NCBI GenBank assembly: GCA_029972225.1
Contig: CP124756.1
Coordinates: forward strand, 682,001 to 746,000
Reading direction: 5' to 3'
Source: Candidatus Thiothrix putei
Lineage (GTDB): Bacteria > Pseudomonadota > Gammaproteobacteria > Thiotrichales > Thiotrichaceae
Length of the DNA stretch: 64,000 bases
The position numbers and the translations under genes are program-made. Below the pieces are notes generated by a model. The model saw nothing but the letters and a program-made list of their open reading frames with translations. It was not told where the DNA came from and ran no database searches. Shown piece after piece: positions 47,389-55,945 of the stretch (positions are counted from its first letter, which is position 1; every line of letters starts with the position of its first letter).

Positions 47389-48435
47389 ATGAAAATTGCG
47401 CAGATTCAAGCCATTGGTCAGGCACTCGGTTTCAACGCCGTCGGTGTCAGCAATATCGACTTGTCGTTTGCCGAGCAGCGTCTGCTGGATTGGTTGGCGC
47501 AAGGCTATCACGGCGACATGGCGTGGATGGCGCACCATGGCACAAAACGCAGCCGCCCCGCCGAATTAGTTTCCGGCACGTTGAGCGTGATCAGTGTGCG
47601 CATGGATTATTTACCGCCGGATAGCATGGATGCAGTATCGATCCTCAATCACCCCGAACGCGCTTATATTTCCCGCTATGCTTTAGGGCGTGATTACCAC
47701 AAAGTGATCCGGCAGCGGCTGGAAAAATTTGCGCAACAATTGCAAACCGAAATCGGTGCATTCGGCTACCGCGCGTTCACCGATAGCGCTCCGGTACTGG
47801 AAAAGCCCCTTGCCGTGAAAGCAGGGCTGGGGTGGATGGGTAAGCACACCAATGTTCTCAGCCGTGACGCGGGTTCGTGGTTTTTCCTCGGTGAGATTTA
47901 CACCGATTTGCCCTTGGATGAAACGGGCAGCGTGTCTGAGCATTGTGGGCAATGCACCGCGTGTATCGACGTTTGCCCCACACAAGCCATTCTCGCGCCG
48001 TATGTATTGGATGCGCGACGCTGCATTTCCTACCTCACGATTGAATACCAAGGCAGTATTCCGTTGGAATTGCGCCCGCTCATGGGCAATCGTATTTATG
48101 GCTGCGACGACTGCCAGCTTATTTGCCCGTGGAATCGCTTTGCGCAAACCTCGCCGGAAGCGGATTTTGCAGTGCGCAATGGCTTGGACAGTGCGCGATT
48201 AAGCGAGTTGTTCCAATGGAGTGAAAGCGAGTTTATGCGCAAGCTGGAAGGTTCGCCGATTCGGCGGATTGGTTACGAGCGTTGGTTGCGCAATATCGCT
48301 GTAGCATTGGGAAATGCGCCTGTGAGTGTCTCGGTCATGGCATTATTACAGCATCGCAAAATGGCGATTAGCAGTGAGTTGGTGCGGGAACATATCGACT
48401 GGGCACTTGAGCAACAAAAACAATCGGATAGCTAA
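47389..48435 (+). CDS. queG: Epoxyqueuosine reductase QueG
   Basis: A 348-residue cobalamin- and [4Fe-4S]-dependent enzyme for the last step of queuosine formation in tRNA. It shows the two iron-sulfur motifs, CGQCTACIDVCPTQAI and CDDCQLICPWN, and KAGLGWMGKHTNVLS and YHKVIRQRLEKF signatures. It needs B12, consistent with the B12 uptake system at the window start. The ATG directly follows the msrA stop. Confidence 0.93.
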   Translation: MKIAQIQAIGQALGFNAVGVSNIDLSFAEQRLLDWLAQGYHGDMAWMAHHGTKRSRPAELVSGTLSVISVRMDYLPPDSMDAVSILNHPERAYISRYALGRDYHKVIRQRLEKFAQQLQTEIGAFGYRAFTDSAPVLEKPLAVKAGLGWMGKHTNVLSRDAGSWFFLGEIYTDLPLDETGSVSEHCGQCTACIDVCPTQAILAPYVLDARRCISYLTIEYQGSIPLELRPLMGNRIYGCDDCQLICPWNRFAQTSPEADFAVRNGLDSARLSELFQWSESEFMRKLEGSPIRRIGYERWLRNIAVALGNAPVSVSVMALLQHRKMAISSELVREHIDWALEQQKQSDS

Positions 48436-48547
48436 GATCGTTAACACTTCATCGATTTTTTTTATCCATATGTCAATAAGTGATATGAATGCTCTCAAGT
48501 TTTTGTCATCATAAGCACATCACAAACCCGAACCCAAAAACAACGTT

Positions 48548-48841
48548 ATGAAAATAAGAAGAAACAGTGTGTTGTGGGCACTAGTGGCTATGGTTTTATT
48601 ACCGGGCTGTACAACAATGCAGGAAAACTCACTTTACAGTATGTGGCAAGAACGTGCGTATGGCGCTTATGGGATGCCAGTACCGACGGCTTCTACAAGC
48701 CCCTTTATGAGTGCTGCTATGCCTTACCGCCCTGTATTGAGTAACCCGTTGGATACAGTTTCTGGTGCGTTACTCAATGTGTCACGCACTGTTTCGGAGC
48801 AAGAAACACAATTTATCTCGCAATATTACTCACTGCAATAA
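48548..48841 (+). CDS. Small lipoprotein, unknown
   Basis: A 97-residue ORF with a lipoprotein signal (MKIRRNSVLWALVAMVLLPG then C at 21). The mature part is Ser/Thr/Pro-rich (YGMPVPTASTSPFMSAAMPY) and ends in QFISQYYSLQ. Not recognised. It is followed by tandem terminator hairpins. Start chosen by the signal peptide; the upstream ribosome-binding site is weak. Confidence 0.6.
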   Translation: MKIRRNSVLWALVAMVLLPGCTTMQENSLYSMWQERAYGAYGMPVPTASTSPFMSAAMPYRPVLSNPLDTVSGALLNVSRTVSEQETQFISQYYSLQ

Positions 48842-48875
48842 AATTATATGCTATAAACCCTATTTGTTAGCCCCT

Positions 48876-48894
48876 GGAGTCCACCGTGGACTCC
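48876..48894. promoter_or_regulatory. Perfect palindrome upstream of pdxH
   Basis: GGAGTCCAC-C-GTGGACTCC is a perfect 9-bp inverted repeat with a single-base centre. A one-base loop does not suit an RNA hairpin well, so this is a candidate protein-binding operator or cruciform; it precedes two terminator-like hairpins. Confidence 0.45.
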
Positions 48895-48899
48895 GCTTT

Positions 48900-48970
48900 G
48901 ACGCAAAGGTCTTAGCCCTTCCTTTGTGTCTTTTTGGCCAGACCTGCTATTTTTGGGTCTGGCTTTTTTA
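48900..48970 (+). terminator. Two tandem rho-independent terminators
   Basis: First hairpin GACGCAAAGG/CCTTTGTGTC (one G-T pair) followed by TTTTT, then GCCAGACC/GGGTCTGGC followed by TTTTTTA. They end the small-lipoprotein transcript about 50 bp before pdxH, or regulate pdxH. Confidence 0.85.
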
Positions 48971-49021
48971 TTTTCAGGTAATATCCGCGCCAACCACACA
49001 ACAATTATTGGGAGTGAGAGC

Positions 49022-49657
49022 ATGGATCTTTCATCATTGCGCCAAGAATACACCAAAGCAGGCTTGAACCGTGAAACACTAGACCCTGACCCTTACCAAC
49101 AGTTCAGTCTGTGGTTAAAGCAGGCGATAGACAGTGAGGTGGTAGAACCTACGGCGATGCAAATTGCGACGGTATCTGCGACGGGTAAACCGACCCTACG
49201 CACTGTGTTGTTGAAATCGTTTGATGCGAATGGCTTTGTGTTTTTCACCAATTACCACAGCCAAAAAGCCCAACAAATCGCAGAAAACCCGCAAGTGGCG
49301 CTCTTGTTGTTTTGGAAAGAGCTGGAACGTCAGGTGGAAATTACCGGGCGCGCTGAAAAAATTCCAACGTTGGAATCCTTACGTTATTTTGCAACCCGTC
49401 CGCGAGGTAGCCAGTTGGGGGCATGGGTATCCGCGCAGAGTTCTGTCATTACTTCGCGCACGTTGCTAGAAATCAAGCTGGATGAAATGAAGCGTAAATT
49501 CAGTGCGGGCGAAATTCCGCTGCCGGATTTTTGGGGTGGCTACCGCATCGTGCCGGATACCATCGAATTCTGGCAAGGTCGCCCCAGCCGTTTGCATGAC
49601 CGTTTTGAATACCGCCGTCAGGTTGAAGGGTGGGAGATCGCGAGGTTAGCGCCATGA
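49022..49657 (+). CDS. pdxH: Pyridoxamine 5'-phosphate oxidase PdxH
   Basis: A 211-residue FMN enzyme making pyridoxal 5'-phosphate. Signatures: PTLRTVLLKSFDANGFVFFT, RPRGSQLGAWVSAQSSVI, and the C-terminal FWQGRPSRLHDRFEYRR. Start at 49022 (MDLSSLRQEY) follows GGGAGTGAG; an upstream in-frame extension would be inside the terminator. It overlaps the next gene by 4 bp (ATGA). Confidence 0.95.
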   Translation: MDLSSLRQEYTKAGLNRETLDPDPYQQFSLWLKQAIDSEVVEPTAMQIATVSATGKPTLRTVLLKSFDANGFVFFTNYHSQKAQQIAENPQVALLLFWKELERQVEITGRAEKIPTLESLRYFATRPRGSQLGAWVSAQSSVITSRTLLEIKLDEMKRKFSAGEIPLPDFWGGYRIVPDTIEFWQGRPSRLHDRFEYRRQVEGWEIARLAP

Positions 49658-50118
49658 ATACCTTGCAGTTGAAAATTCCCCCGCCGGTTTACTTGTTGAC
49701 GTTTATGGGGGTGATGTGGTTCGTTAATGCGTGGTTGCCGCTGTTTCATTGGATTGCTGCGCCTTGGAACCGATTGGGGTTGTTGTTGATTGTGGTGGCG
49801 GTAGTGGTTGACTTTTGGTCGCTTGGCTTGTTTTTCCGGGCGCATACCACTTTTAACCCGATTCACCCCGAACGCACTAAAGCGTTAGTAACGACCGGCC
49901 CTTACCGTTATACCCGCAACCCAATGTATGTGGGGATGCTGGTGATTCTAACCGGTTGGGGGATTTGGCTGGGGGGGCTTAGCCCGTTTCTCGTGCTACC
50001 GTTGTTTGTGTGGGTACTGACGGTGGAGCAAATTATTCCTGAGGAAAAAATTCTGGAACAAACCTTTGGCGGCGCGTATCGTGATTATAAAGCGCATGTA
50101 CGCCGTTGGTTGTGGTAA
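49654..50118 (+). CDS. Isoprenylcysteine carboxyl-methyltransferase-like membrane protein
   Basis: A 154-residue membrane protein of the ICMT/phospholipid methyltransferase-like family, with four hydrophobic segments and the signature TGPYRYTRNPMYVGMLVILT followed by PEEKILEQTFGGAYRDYK. The substrate is unknown in bacteria. ATG overlaps the pdxH stop, so it is coupled. Confidence 0.85.
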   Translation: MNTLQLKIPPPVYLLTFMGVMWFVNAWLPLFHWIAAPWNRLGLLLIVVAVVVDFWSLGLFFRAHTTFNPIHPERTKALVTTGPYRYTRNPMYVGMLVILTGWGIWLGGLSPFLVLPLFVWVLTVEQIIPEEKILEQTFGGAYRDYKAHVRRWLW

Positions 50119-50128
50119 GGATTCATCA

Positions 50129-50956
50129 ATGTTAGCAAAAGCAATGCTGTTGGCAGCAAGTCTGCTGCTGGTAACTGGCTGTAAATTGGAGCTGCCAAGT
50201 CTTGGTGGTAATAGTATCAGCGGGCCATTAAAGCTGGAAACACTCACGTTTGAGCGGGCTGGGGGGCCACAATGCCCGGATGTCGAGGGTACAACACCAG
50301 AGAATATCAGGTGCGCTAGTTTACGCCTGACGTATCCCAATATCGTGGCAGCCGGTAATCCAGCCGCAGCCACTGCCATCAATCAGTATATTCAGACACA
50401 ACTGCTGGAATACAGCGACCCCGAAGGCAAGCCGCCTGCTACGTTGGAGGAGCTTGCCAGTATGTTCATCGCAGATTACAACAGCGTGCCAGAAGCGATG
50501 GGGCTGTGGGAAATGGAGCGCGATGTGGAAGTCAGTTTCGCCTCCAAACATTTAGTGACCTTAACATTCCGCGAATCGGGTTATACCGGGGGGGCGCATC
50601 CCTTCAGCGGTCAGCGCTATGTAGTGTTTGATGTGAATACTGGCAAACAATTGACGCTGAATGATTTGCTGATAGCAGGCTATGCGGAGCGTTTGAATGC
50701 AGCAGGTGAGCAAGCTTTCCGTCAGGCGCGTGGTCTTACGGCTAAAGCAAGCTTGGAAGAGGCGGGATTTTGGTTTGCTAATGATACCTTTAAGATCAAC
50801 ACCAATGTTGGTGTGCTGAGCAATGGTTTGGTTTTTAATTTCAACCCTTACGAAATTGCACCTTACGCCATGGGGCCGACGGAGTTTACCGTGTCGTATG
50901 ACGCTATTAATGATCTGATTCCTGATACCAGTTTGTTGGCAGCGCTGGCACGCTGA
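50129..50956 (+). CDS. DUF3298/RsiV-like lipoprotein
   Basis: A 275-residue lipoprotein (lipobox LVTGC at about residue 18). The mature domain follows the DUF4163/DUF3298 arrangement, with INQYIQTQLLEYSD near residue 87 and TFRESGYTGGAHPFSGQRYV later, and the C-terminal NPYEIAPYAMGPTEFTVSY. RsiV relatives bind lysozyme or sense envelope stress; here no sigma factor is adjacent, so role is open. Its stop overlaps the next ATG by one base. Confidence 0.75.
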   Translation: MLAKAMLLAASLLLVTGCKLELPSLGGNSISGPLKLETLTFERAGGPQCPDVEGTTPENIRCASLRLTYPNIVAAGNPAAATAINQYIQTQLLEYSDPEGKPPATLEELASMFIADYNSVPEAMGLWEMERDVEVSFASKHLVTLTFRESGYTGGAHPFSGQRYVVFDVNTGKQLTLNDLLIAGYAERLNAAGEQAFRQARGLTAKASLEEAGFWFANDTFKINTNVGVLSNGLVFNFNPYEIAPYAMGPTEFTVSYDAINDLIPDTSLLAALAR

Positions 50957-51591
50957 TGGAATACTTACGTGACCCGGAGCGTATTCGCGAACAAAACTAC
51001 GCTAATTTACGTACACAAGTTGATTTGACCGCATTCTCAGCGGATCAGCAGCAAGTGGTTATTCAGATGGTGTTGGCTTATGGTGATCCTGAGCTTGCCA
51101 AGTATATTCGCTTTAGTGAGAATGCACTTGGCGTTGCCCGTAAAGCCATCAAGCAGCGCAATAACTTGTTATACGATGTGGAACTGGTCAAGTACGCGCT
51201 GAATGAGGCGCTTTTGTATCAAGAACCGCTCGGTTTTCTGGGGCGGGCATCAGTCATTTCTCAAGCTAAGAGCGTCAAACATACACGTGCGATGACGGCA
51301 GTGGATTGCTGGAAGCCGTATATGTCCGGCGGGATTGTGTTGATTGGGCAGTCCGCCACCGCATTATTACGTTTGTTAGAAATTCTCCAAGAAGGTGTGC
51401 GTCCTCCTGCCTTGGTGATTGCCGCACCCCGTGGGTTTGTGAATGCCTCACACGCGAAGCAGTTACTCTGGAAACTGCATCAGGAATTAGGCGTGGAGTG
51501 CATTGTGGTGGATGGTACACGTGGCGGTGGGGTACTTGCAGCGGCGGCATTGAATGCCCTGCTGATGATGCAACAGGGCACTTATGTGTAA
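50956..51591 (+). CDS. Precorrin-8X-methylmutase-like protein lacking the catalytic His
   Basis: A 211-residue protein with the fold signatures of CobH/CbiC: DVELVKYALNEALL, VLIGQSATALLRLLEIL and AAPRGFVNASHAKQLLW, ending in a VVDGTRGGGVLAAAALNALL motif. In CobH the catalytic histidine sits in the RMIHACG segment; the equivalent here is QMVLAYG, with Leu in its place. It is therefore unlikely to catalyse the methyl shift. No other corrin genes are near. It overlaps the DUF3298 gene by one base. Confidence 0.75.
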   Translation: MEYLRDPERIREQNYANLRTQVDLTAFSADQQQVVIQMVLAYGDPELAKYIRFSENALGVARKAIKQRNNLLYDVELVKYALNEALLYQEPLGFLGRASVISQAKSVKHTRAMTAVDCWKPYMSGGIVLIGQSATALLRLLEILQEGVRPPALVIAAPRGFVNASHAKQLLWKLHQELGVECIVVDGTRGGGVLAAAALNALLMMQQGTYV

Positions 51592-51605
51592 TGCGTTAAA
51601 CGTCC

Positions 51606-53816
51606 TCAAATTTTTTCCAAATTGGCGTAACCCAATACCAGCCATTTGACACCGACCGCTTTGAAATTCACCTGTACCCGCGAATGTGCGCCCGCGCCTT
51701 CGGAATCGGTGATTACGCCATCGCCAAATTTGGCATGACGTACCCGTTGCCCGACACGGTAGCCGGTTTCATTGAAGTTGGTGGTGCGCGTTACGGGTTT
51801 GGGGGCATTGGCTGGGGAGCGGAATTGGTTACTGCCGCCGAAGCCGGTGGAATAGGTTTTCACTTTCGGGCGGACTTCTTCCACCAATTCCGGCGGTAAT
51901 TCGCGCAGGAAACGTGACGGCGGGTTGAATTGGGTGCGCCCGTGCAACATGCGCTGTTCGGCGTAACTCATCACCAGTTCTTTTTCCGCGCGGGTAATGC
52001 CGACGTAGCAGAGGCGGCGTTCTTCTTCCAAGCGTGCTGGGTCATCGGCGGACATTTGGTGCGGGAACAAGCCTTCTTCCAAGCCGCACAAAAACACCAG
52101 CGGGAATTCCAGCCCTTTGGCGGAGTGCAGCGTCATCATTTGCACGCAATCTTCACCGGCTTCGCCCTGACCTTCGCCCGCCTCCAACGCCGCGTGCGAG
52201 AGGAAGGCGGAAAGTTCGCTCATGTCCGGGGTTTCTTCGGATTGCACGTAGGTGTAACCCTGTGCGGCGGTGACTAATTCGTTGAGGTTGTCGACGCGCC
52301 CTTGCCCTGCTTCGCCTTTTTCTTTGGCGAGAAAATGCGGCTTGAGTCCGGCAAGGTCGATGACGATTTCGACTTGTTCGCGCAAGGGCAGGCTGTGAAT
52401 GTCGCTTGCCATGCGTTTGATCAGTTGCACGAAACCGAGTACGCCATTGCTGGCACGGGGGGTGAAATCGCCGATGTCAGCGGCTTGCGCGGCAGCTTCC
52501 CACAAAGACAGGTTGGTGGCGCGGGCGTGGCTGCGCAGGATGTCGACGGTACGTTCGCCAATGCCGCGTGGCGGGTGGTTGACGATGCGTTCAAACGAGG
52601 CATCGTCTTGGTGGTTAACGGTGAGGCGCAAATACGCCAGCGCGTCCTTGATTTCGGCACGTTCAAAGAAGCGTAAGCCGCCGTAGACGCGGTAAGGAAT
52701 GCGGTTTTCGTTAAACGTGCTTTCAAATACCCGCGATTGCGCGTTGGAACGGTACAAAATGGCAACGTCGCGGCGCATTCCGCCCTGATCTACCCATTTT
52801 TGGATGCGCCCGGCGACAAACCGCGCTTCGTCAATTTCGTTGAAGGCAGCGTAGAGGTGCAGGCGTTCGCCATCCTTACCATCCGTCCACAAGTTTTTAC
52901 CCAAACGCCCTTTATTGTTACTGATCAAAGTGTTGGCGGCGTTGAGGATATTCGCAGTAGAACGGTAGTTTTGTTCCAGCCGCACCGTTTCGCAATCGGG
53001 GAAATGTTTGGTGAAATTGCGGATGTTTTCGATCTTTGCGCCGCGCCAACCGTAAATCGACTGGTCATCATCGCCCACCGCAAACACCGGATTTCTATCC
53101 CCCGCCAGCAAGCGCAACCATGCGTATTGCAGCGCATTGGTGTCTTGGAATTCGTCCACCAAAATGTGGCGGAAACGGTTGCGGTAATGTTGTTGCAAAT
53201 CGGGGTTATCACGCAGCAATTCCAGCGAGCGCAGCAGCAATTCGGCGAAATCGACCACGCCATTACGCTGGCAGGTTTGTTCGTACACGCTGTAAATTTG
53301 CACCATTTGGCGTTGGTTGAAATCGCCTTTGTCTTCAATGTGGTGCGGGCGCGAACCTTCGTCCTTACGCGCATTGATGAAACCGGCGACCTGACGCGGC
53401 GGGAAGCGGGTTTCGTCGAGTTCCAAGGATTTGAGGATGCGCTTGACCATGCGGATCTGGTCTTCGGAATCGAGAATTTGGAAGGTTTGCGGCAATTTGG
53501 CTTGCTGCCAATGCAGGCGTAACAAACGGTGCGAAATTCCGTGGAAGGTGCCAACCCACATGCCGCCGCTGGGCAGTTGCAACAGGTCTTGGATACGCCC
53601 GCGCATTTCTGCCGCCGCTTTATTGGTGAAAGTCACGGCGAGGATGCTTAATGGCGAGACGTTTTCGACTTCGATCAGCCAGGCAATGCGATGCACCAGC
53701 ACGCGGGTTTTGCCGCTGCCTGCGCCTGCGAGGACGAGGACGGATTTGGGCGGCGCGGCAACGGCGAGTTGTTGCTGCGGGTTTAGGGGGGCGAGGATGG
53801 GGGATTGGGTATTCAT
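51606..53816 (-). CDS. uvrD: DNA helicase II UvrD
   Basis: A 736-residue superfamily 1A helicase for mismatch and excision repair. Walker A is LAGAGSGKTRVLVHR, motif II VDEFQDTNALQYAW, motif III VGDDDQSIYGWRGA, motif V-like TLHSAKGLEFP and motif VI YVGITRAEKEL. The C-terminal Tudor-like part is GDGVITDSEGAGAHSRVQ. The ATG overlaps the upstream endonuclease gene stop (ATGA), so uvrD is the last gene of the R-M operon, an unusual partner. Confidence 0.95.
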   Translation of the reverse strand: MNTQSPILAPLNPQQQLAVAAPPKSVLVLAGAGSGKTRVLVHRIAWLIEVENVSPLSILAVTFTNKAAAEMRGRIQDLLQLPSGGMWVGTFHGISHRLLRLHWQQAKLPQTFQILDSEDQIRMVKRILKSLELDETRFPPRQVAGFINARKDEGSRPHHIEDKGDFNQRQMVQIYSVYEQTCQRNGVVDFAELLLRSLELLRDNPDLQQHYRNRFRHILVDEFQDTNALQYAWLRLLAGDRNPVFAVGDDDQSIYGWRGAKIENIRNFTKHFPDCETVRLEQNYRSTANILNAANTLISNNKGRLGKNLWTDGKDGERLHLYAAFNEIDEARFVAGRIQKWVDQGGMRRDVAILYRSNAQSRVFESTFNENRIPYRVYGGLRFFERAEIKDALAYLRLTVNHQDDASFERIVNHPPRGIGERTVDILRSHARATNLSLWEAAAQAADIGDFTPRASNGVLGFVQLIKRMASDIHSLPLREQVEIVIDLAGLKPHFLAKEKGEAGQGRVDNLNELVTAAQGYTYVQSEETPDMSELSAFLSHAALEAGEGQGEAGEDCVQMMTLHSAKGLEFPLVFLCGLEEGLFPHQMSADDPARLEEERRLCYVGITRAEKELVMSYAEQRMLHGRTQFNPPSRFLRELPPELVEEVRPKVKTYSTGFGGSNQFRSPANAPKPVTRTTNFNETGYRVGQRVRHAKFGDGVITDSEGAGAHSRVQVNFKAVGVKWLVLGYANLEKI

Positions 53817-54769
53817 AGTCTCACCAACCACTCGCATAAGGCAGCTAATTGATCATCGCTAGTCAAATTGGCGCAATTCGCCAACTCGCCTGCCTGGTAT
53901 TGTGAAAAAATTTCTCCCGCCATTGCTTGTTCAATAGCAGCCCCCACAAACAATAAGGGCAGTTTTCCGGCAAATGCGGTTCTGGCTCGACCTAACGCAC
54001 TATTGGCTGTTTTCCAGTGTTCGTCTGCCCCTGCTGGGTCAATACCACCTTTTAGTTCGCCAATAGCCAAGTAATGTACGGTGGTTTCCAATAATTTTTT
54101 TAAGTCCTGAATTTTGGGTGCATCGGTTACGATGGCATCATTGAGCAATACAATATCAATATTCTTTTTAACAGGAGGCACATTGGTATCAAAGATTAAG
54201 ATTCGCTGCTGGTTATTTTTATTAGACCAACGAATAGCTTTGATAGTATCAATATCCTCAACACCAAGCTGTTCTCCGGGTGTAGATCGGAGCTTTTTGT
54301 CTAAGTAGGAAAATTGAGTATCAGCTATTTGCAATTGAGAGATGATAAAGCGTGTTAATTTTTCTTTGGCGATAGAGCCAACAATATTACGCATTTTGCC
54401 GCCTAAAGCATCACCAGAAGTCAGAAGATAGCGATAAACGACTTCATCAATATAAGCTTTGCCACTAGGCAATAAGATTTTTTCAATAAAATCATTGAGA
54501 AGTCCCAGTTTATCGGATTCAGTCAAGTGCGCTTTTGCCTTGACGGAAATGCCAGAGGCTTCTAATAAACTCTCCCTAATATTGATGAGTGTTAATAAAT
54601 CATTAGGTGACTGCGTATGGACTTCCAATACCGCTTTGAGGGCTTTAGCTCGGTCAATAAAAGGAATCGACTCCTTATTTCGACGTAACGCATATTCCAA
54701 AAAACCACTGCGGCGGGCGGCGGGCGTTGTCACTAAATCAGTGGAGGCAGTGATATGAATATTATTCAC
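53813..54769 (-). CDS. AvaI/BsoBI-like type II restriction endonuclease
   Basis: A 318-residue nuclease starting with GTG. The catalytic set Asp 205 (KKNIDIVLL), Glu 238, Lys 240 (IGELKGGIDPAGADEHW) and His 251 matches the BsoBI residues known from its structure (Asp 212, Glu 240, Lys 242, His 253), with the same Glu-Lys-His spacing. The segment LLTSGDALGGKMRNIV is also typical of this group. The family cuts CYCGRG, so that site is likely but inferred. Gene follows the methyltransferase beta subunit with an 8-bp overlap. Confidence 0.85.
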   Translation of the reverse strand: MNNIHITASTDLVTTPAARRSGFLEYALRRNKESIPFIDRAKALKAVLEVHTQSPNDLLTLINIRESLLEASGISVKAKAHLTESDKLGLLNDFIEKILLPSGKAYIDEVVYRYLLTSGDALGGKMRNIVGSIAKEKLTRFIISQLQIADTQFSYLDKKLRSTPGEQLGVEDIDTIKAIRWSNKNNQQRILIFDTNVPPVKKNIDIVLLNDAIVTDAPKIQDLKKLLETTVHYLAIGELKGGIDPAGADEHWKTANSALGRARTAFAGKLPLLFVGAAIEQAMAGEIFSQYQAGELANCANLTSDDQLAALCEWLVRL

Positions 54770-55175
54770 CTAAGTTTTCCTCAAAAATTTGTGTCTTGAT
54801 CGCAAGACCAATCGCCTTGGCAAGCACGGGGGGAACTGCGTTACCAACCTGACCGAATTGCGTCATCGTGACAATGCGTTTGCTGCTGTATGAATCTAAA
54901 CGTGTACCGATGAATTCCCAATGGAGAGGAAACGTTTGTAAGCAAGCCAACTCACGTACCGTCAGCATTCGATCTTCATACGGATGGATGAAATCACGAT
55001 AACCGCTACGGGTTACAGTTGGTGAAGGTTTCGCGGGATCAAGCCTCCTATAAGTGGAGCCAAACGTTTGTTTGATCTGGCTGAGCTTGCCACCAATAGG
55101 GACAATTTTAATCTTTTCCAACGTCGTTGGCGCGTGTGCCGTTTTTTGGTGATTTTTAATAACCATGTCGGGCAA
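54762..55175 (-). CDS. Cytosine-C5 DNA methyltransferase, beta subunit (M.AquI type)
   Basis: A 137-residue protein holding the C-terminal motifs of a cytosine-C5 methyltransferase: LDPAKPSPTVTR, motif IX-like ELACLQTFPLHWEF and motif X FGQVGNAVPPVLAKAIG. Target-recognition residues are probably here too. It overlaps the alpha gene by 20 bp in another frame. The layout and lengths match M.AquI (alpha 248 and beta 139 residues), a two-subunit CYCGRG methyltransferase, and the adjacent AvaI/BsoBI-like nuclease has that specificity. A frame-shifted single gene remains the alternative explanation. Confidence 0.8.
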   Translation of the reverse strand: MPDMVIKNHQKTAHAPTTLEKIKIVPIGGKLSQIKQTFGSTYRRLDPAKPSPTVTRSGYRDFIHPYEDRMLTVRELACLQTFPLHWEFIGTRLDSYSSKRIVTMTQFGQVGNAVPPVLAKAIGLAIKTQIFEENLGE

Positions 55176-55899
55176 TCCTTCCTTTTATTGTTCCCGCTAC
55201 TTTCATCGCCGTGTCGGAGGGTTCGTCGGCGTTTGGTAACGAACCAATGCCATCCCAAACCGATTGCCATGTTTGATGGTGCTTAGTAAATAGATCTGCT
55301 TGGTGATTGGCAGGGGCTGTGTGCGTTGGTTTAGGAAACGTAAAGCTTTTTCCTATGCGATTACCGATAATAAAAATACGTTCCCTGAATTGGGGTGCAC
55401 CAAAATCAACAGCATCCAATACTTGATAGGATACTTGGTATTGATAGATTTGATTTTGATACGTAATAGGTTGGGAGGCTTCATCTAAAATAGCTTTTAG
55501 TGCTTTCCCGCCTTCCCAATTCATCATGCCCTTAACATTTTCCATCACAAAGGCAACGGGTAATGCTTCGCGTACCACGCGCAGAAATTCTAAAACCAAA
55601 CGACCTCTAGGGTCATCTAAGCCCATGCGTTTACCCGCTAAGCTAAAACTTTGGCAAGGGGGACCACCAACTACTAAAGCAGGCTCCAAGGGTTGTAAAC
55701 CTGCTTTAGCCAAAATCGCATGGGTGGGTAGCGTTGTAATATCGCCTTCGATAATTGGAGTATCCGACATATTTTTGCGTAACGTAGCGCAACAGGAACT
55801 GTCTTGTTCGACGGCTACAGCAGTGACGAACCCGGCTTGGTGGAAACCTATGTCCATGCCACCTGCTCCCGAAAAAAGGCTTATAATCTTGTTCGACAT
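55156..55899 (-). CDS. Cytosine-C5 DNA methyltransferase, alpha subunit (M.AquI type)
   Basis: A 247-residue protein with motifs I to VIII: SLFSGAGGMDIGF, the catalytic VGGPPCQSFSLAGKR (Cys in PCQ), MENVKGMM and QFRERIFIIG. It ends GRIARHGY before the motifs of the recognition domain, which are encoded by the beta gene. No endonuclease or regulator precedes it. Alpha, beta, endonuclease and uvrD form one tightly overlapping operon. Confidence 0.85.
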   Translation of the reverse strand: MSNKIISLFSGAGGMDIGFHQAGFVTAVAVEQDSSCCATLRKNMSDTPIIEGDITTLPTHAILAKAGLQPLEPALVVGGPPCQSFSLAGKRMGLDDPRGRLVLEFLRVVREALPVAFVMENVKGMMNWEGGKALKAILDEASQPITYQNQIYQYQVSYQVLDAVDFGAPQFRERIFIIGNRIGKSFTFPKPTHTAPANHQADLFTKHHQTWQSVWDGIGSLPNADEPSDTAMKVAGTIKGRIARHGY

Positions 55900-55945
55900 G
55901 TTGTCTCCGATGCGTATTTGGAGTGAGATTGTAAGCGTCTAAGGA

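Noticed and set aside
55150..55180. A frameshift in the R-M cytosine methyltransferase.
   Set aside because: The two frames have the sizes and motif split of the natural two-subunit M.AquI, each has a start, and an active nuclease next door needs a working methyltransferase. A frame error is kept only as the alternative.
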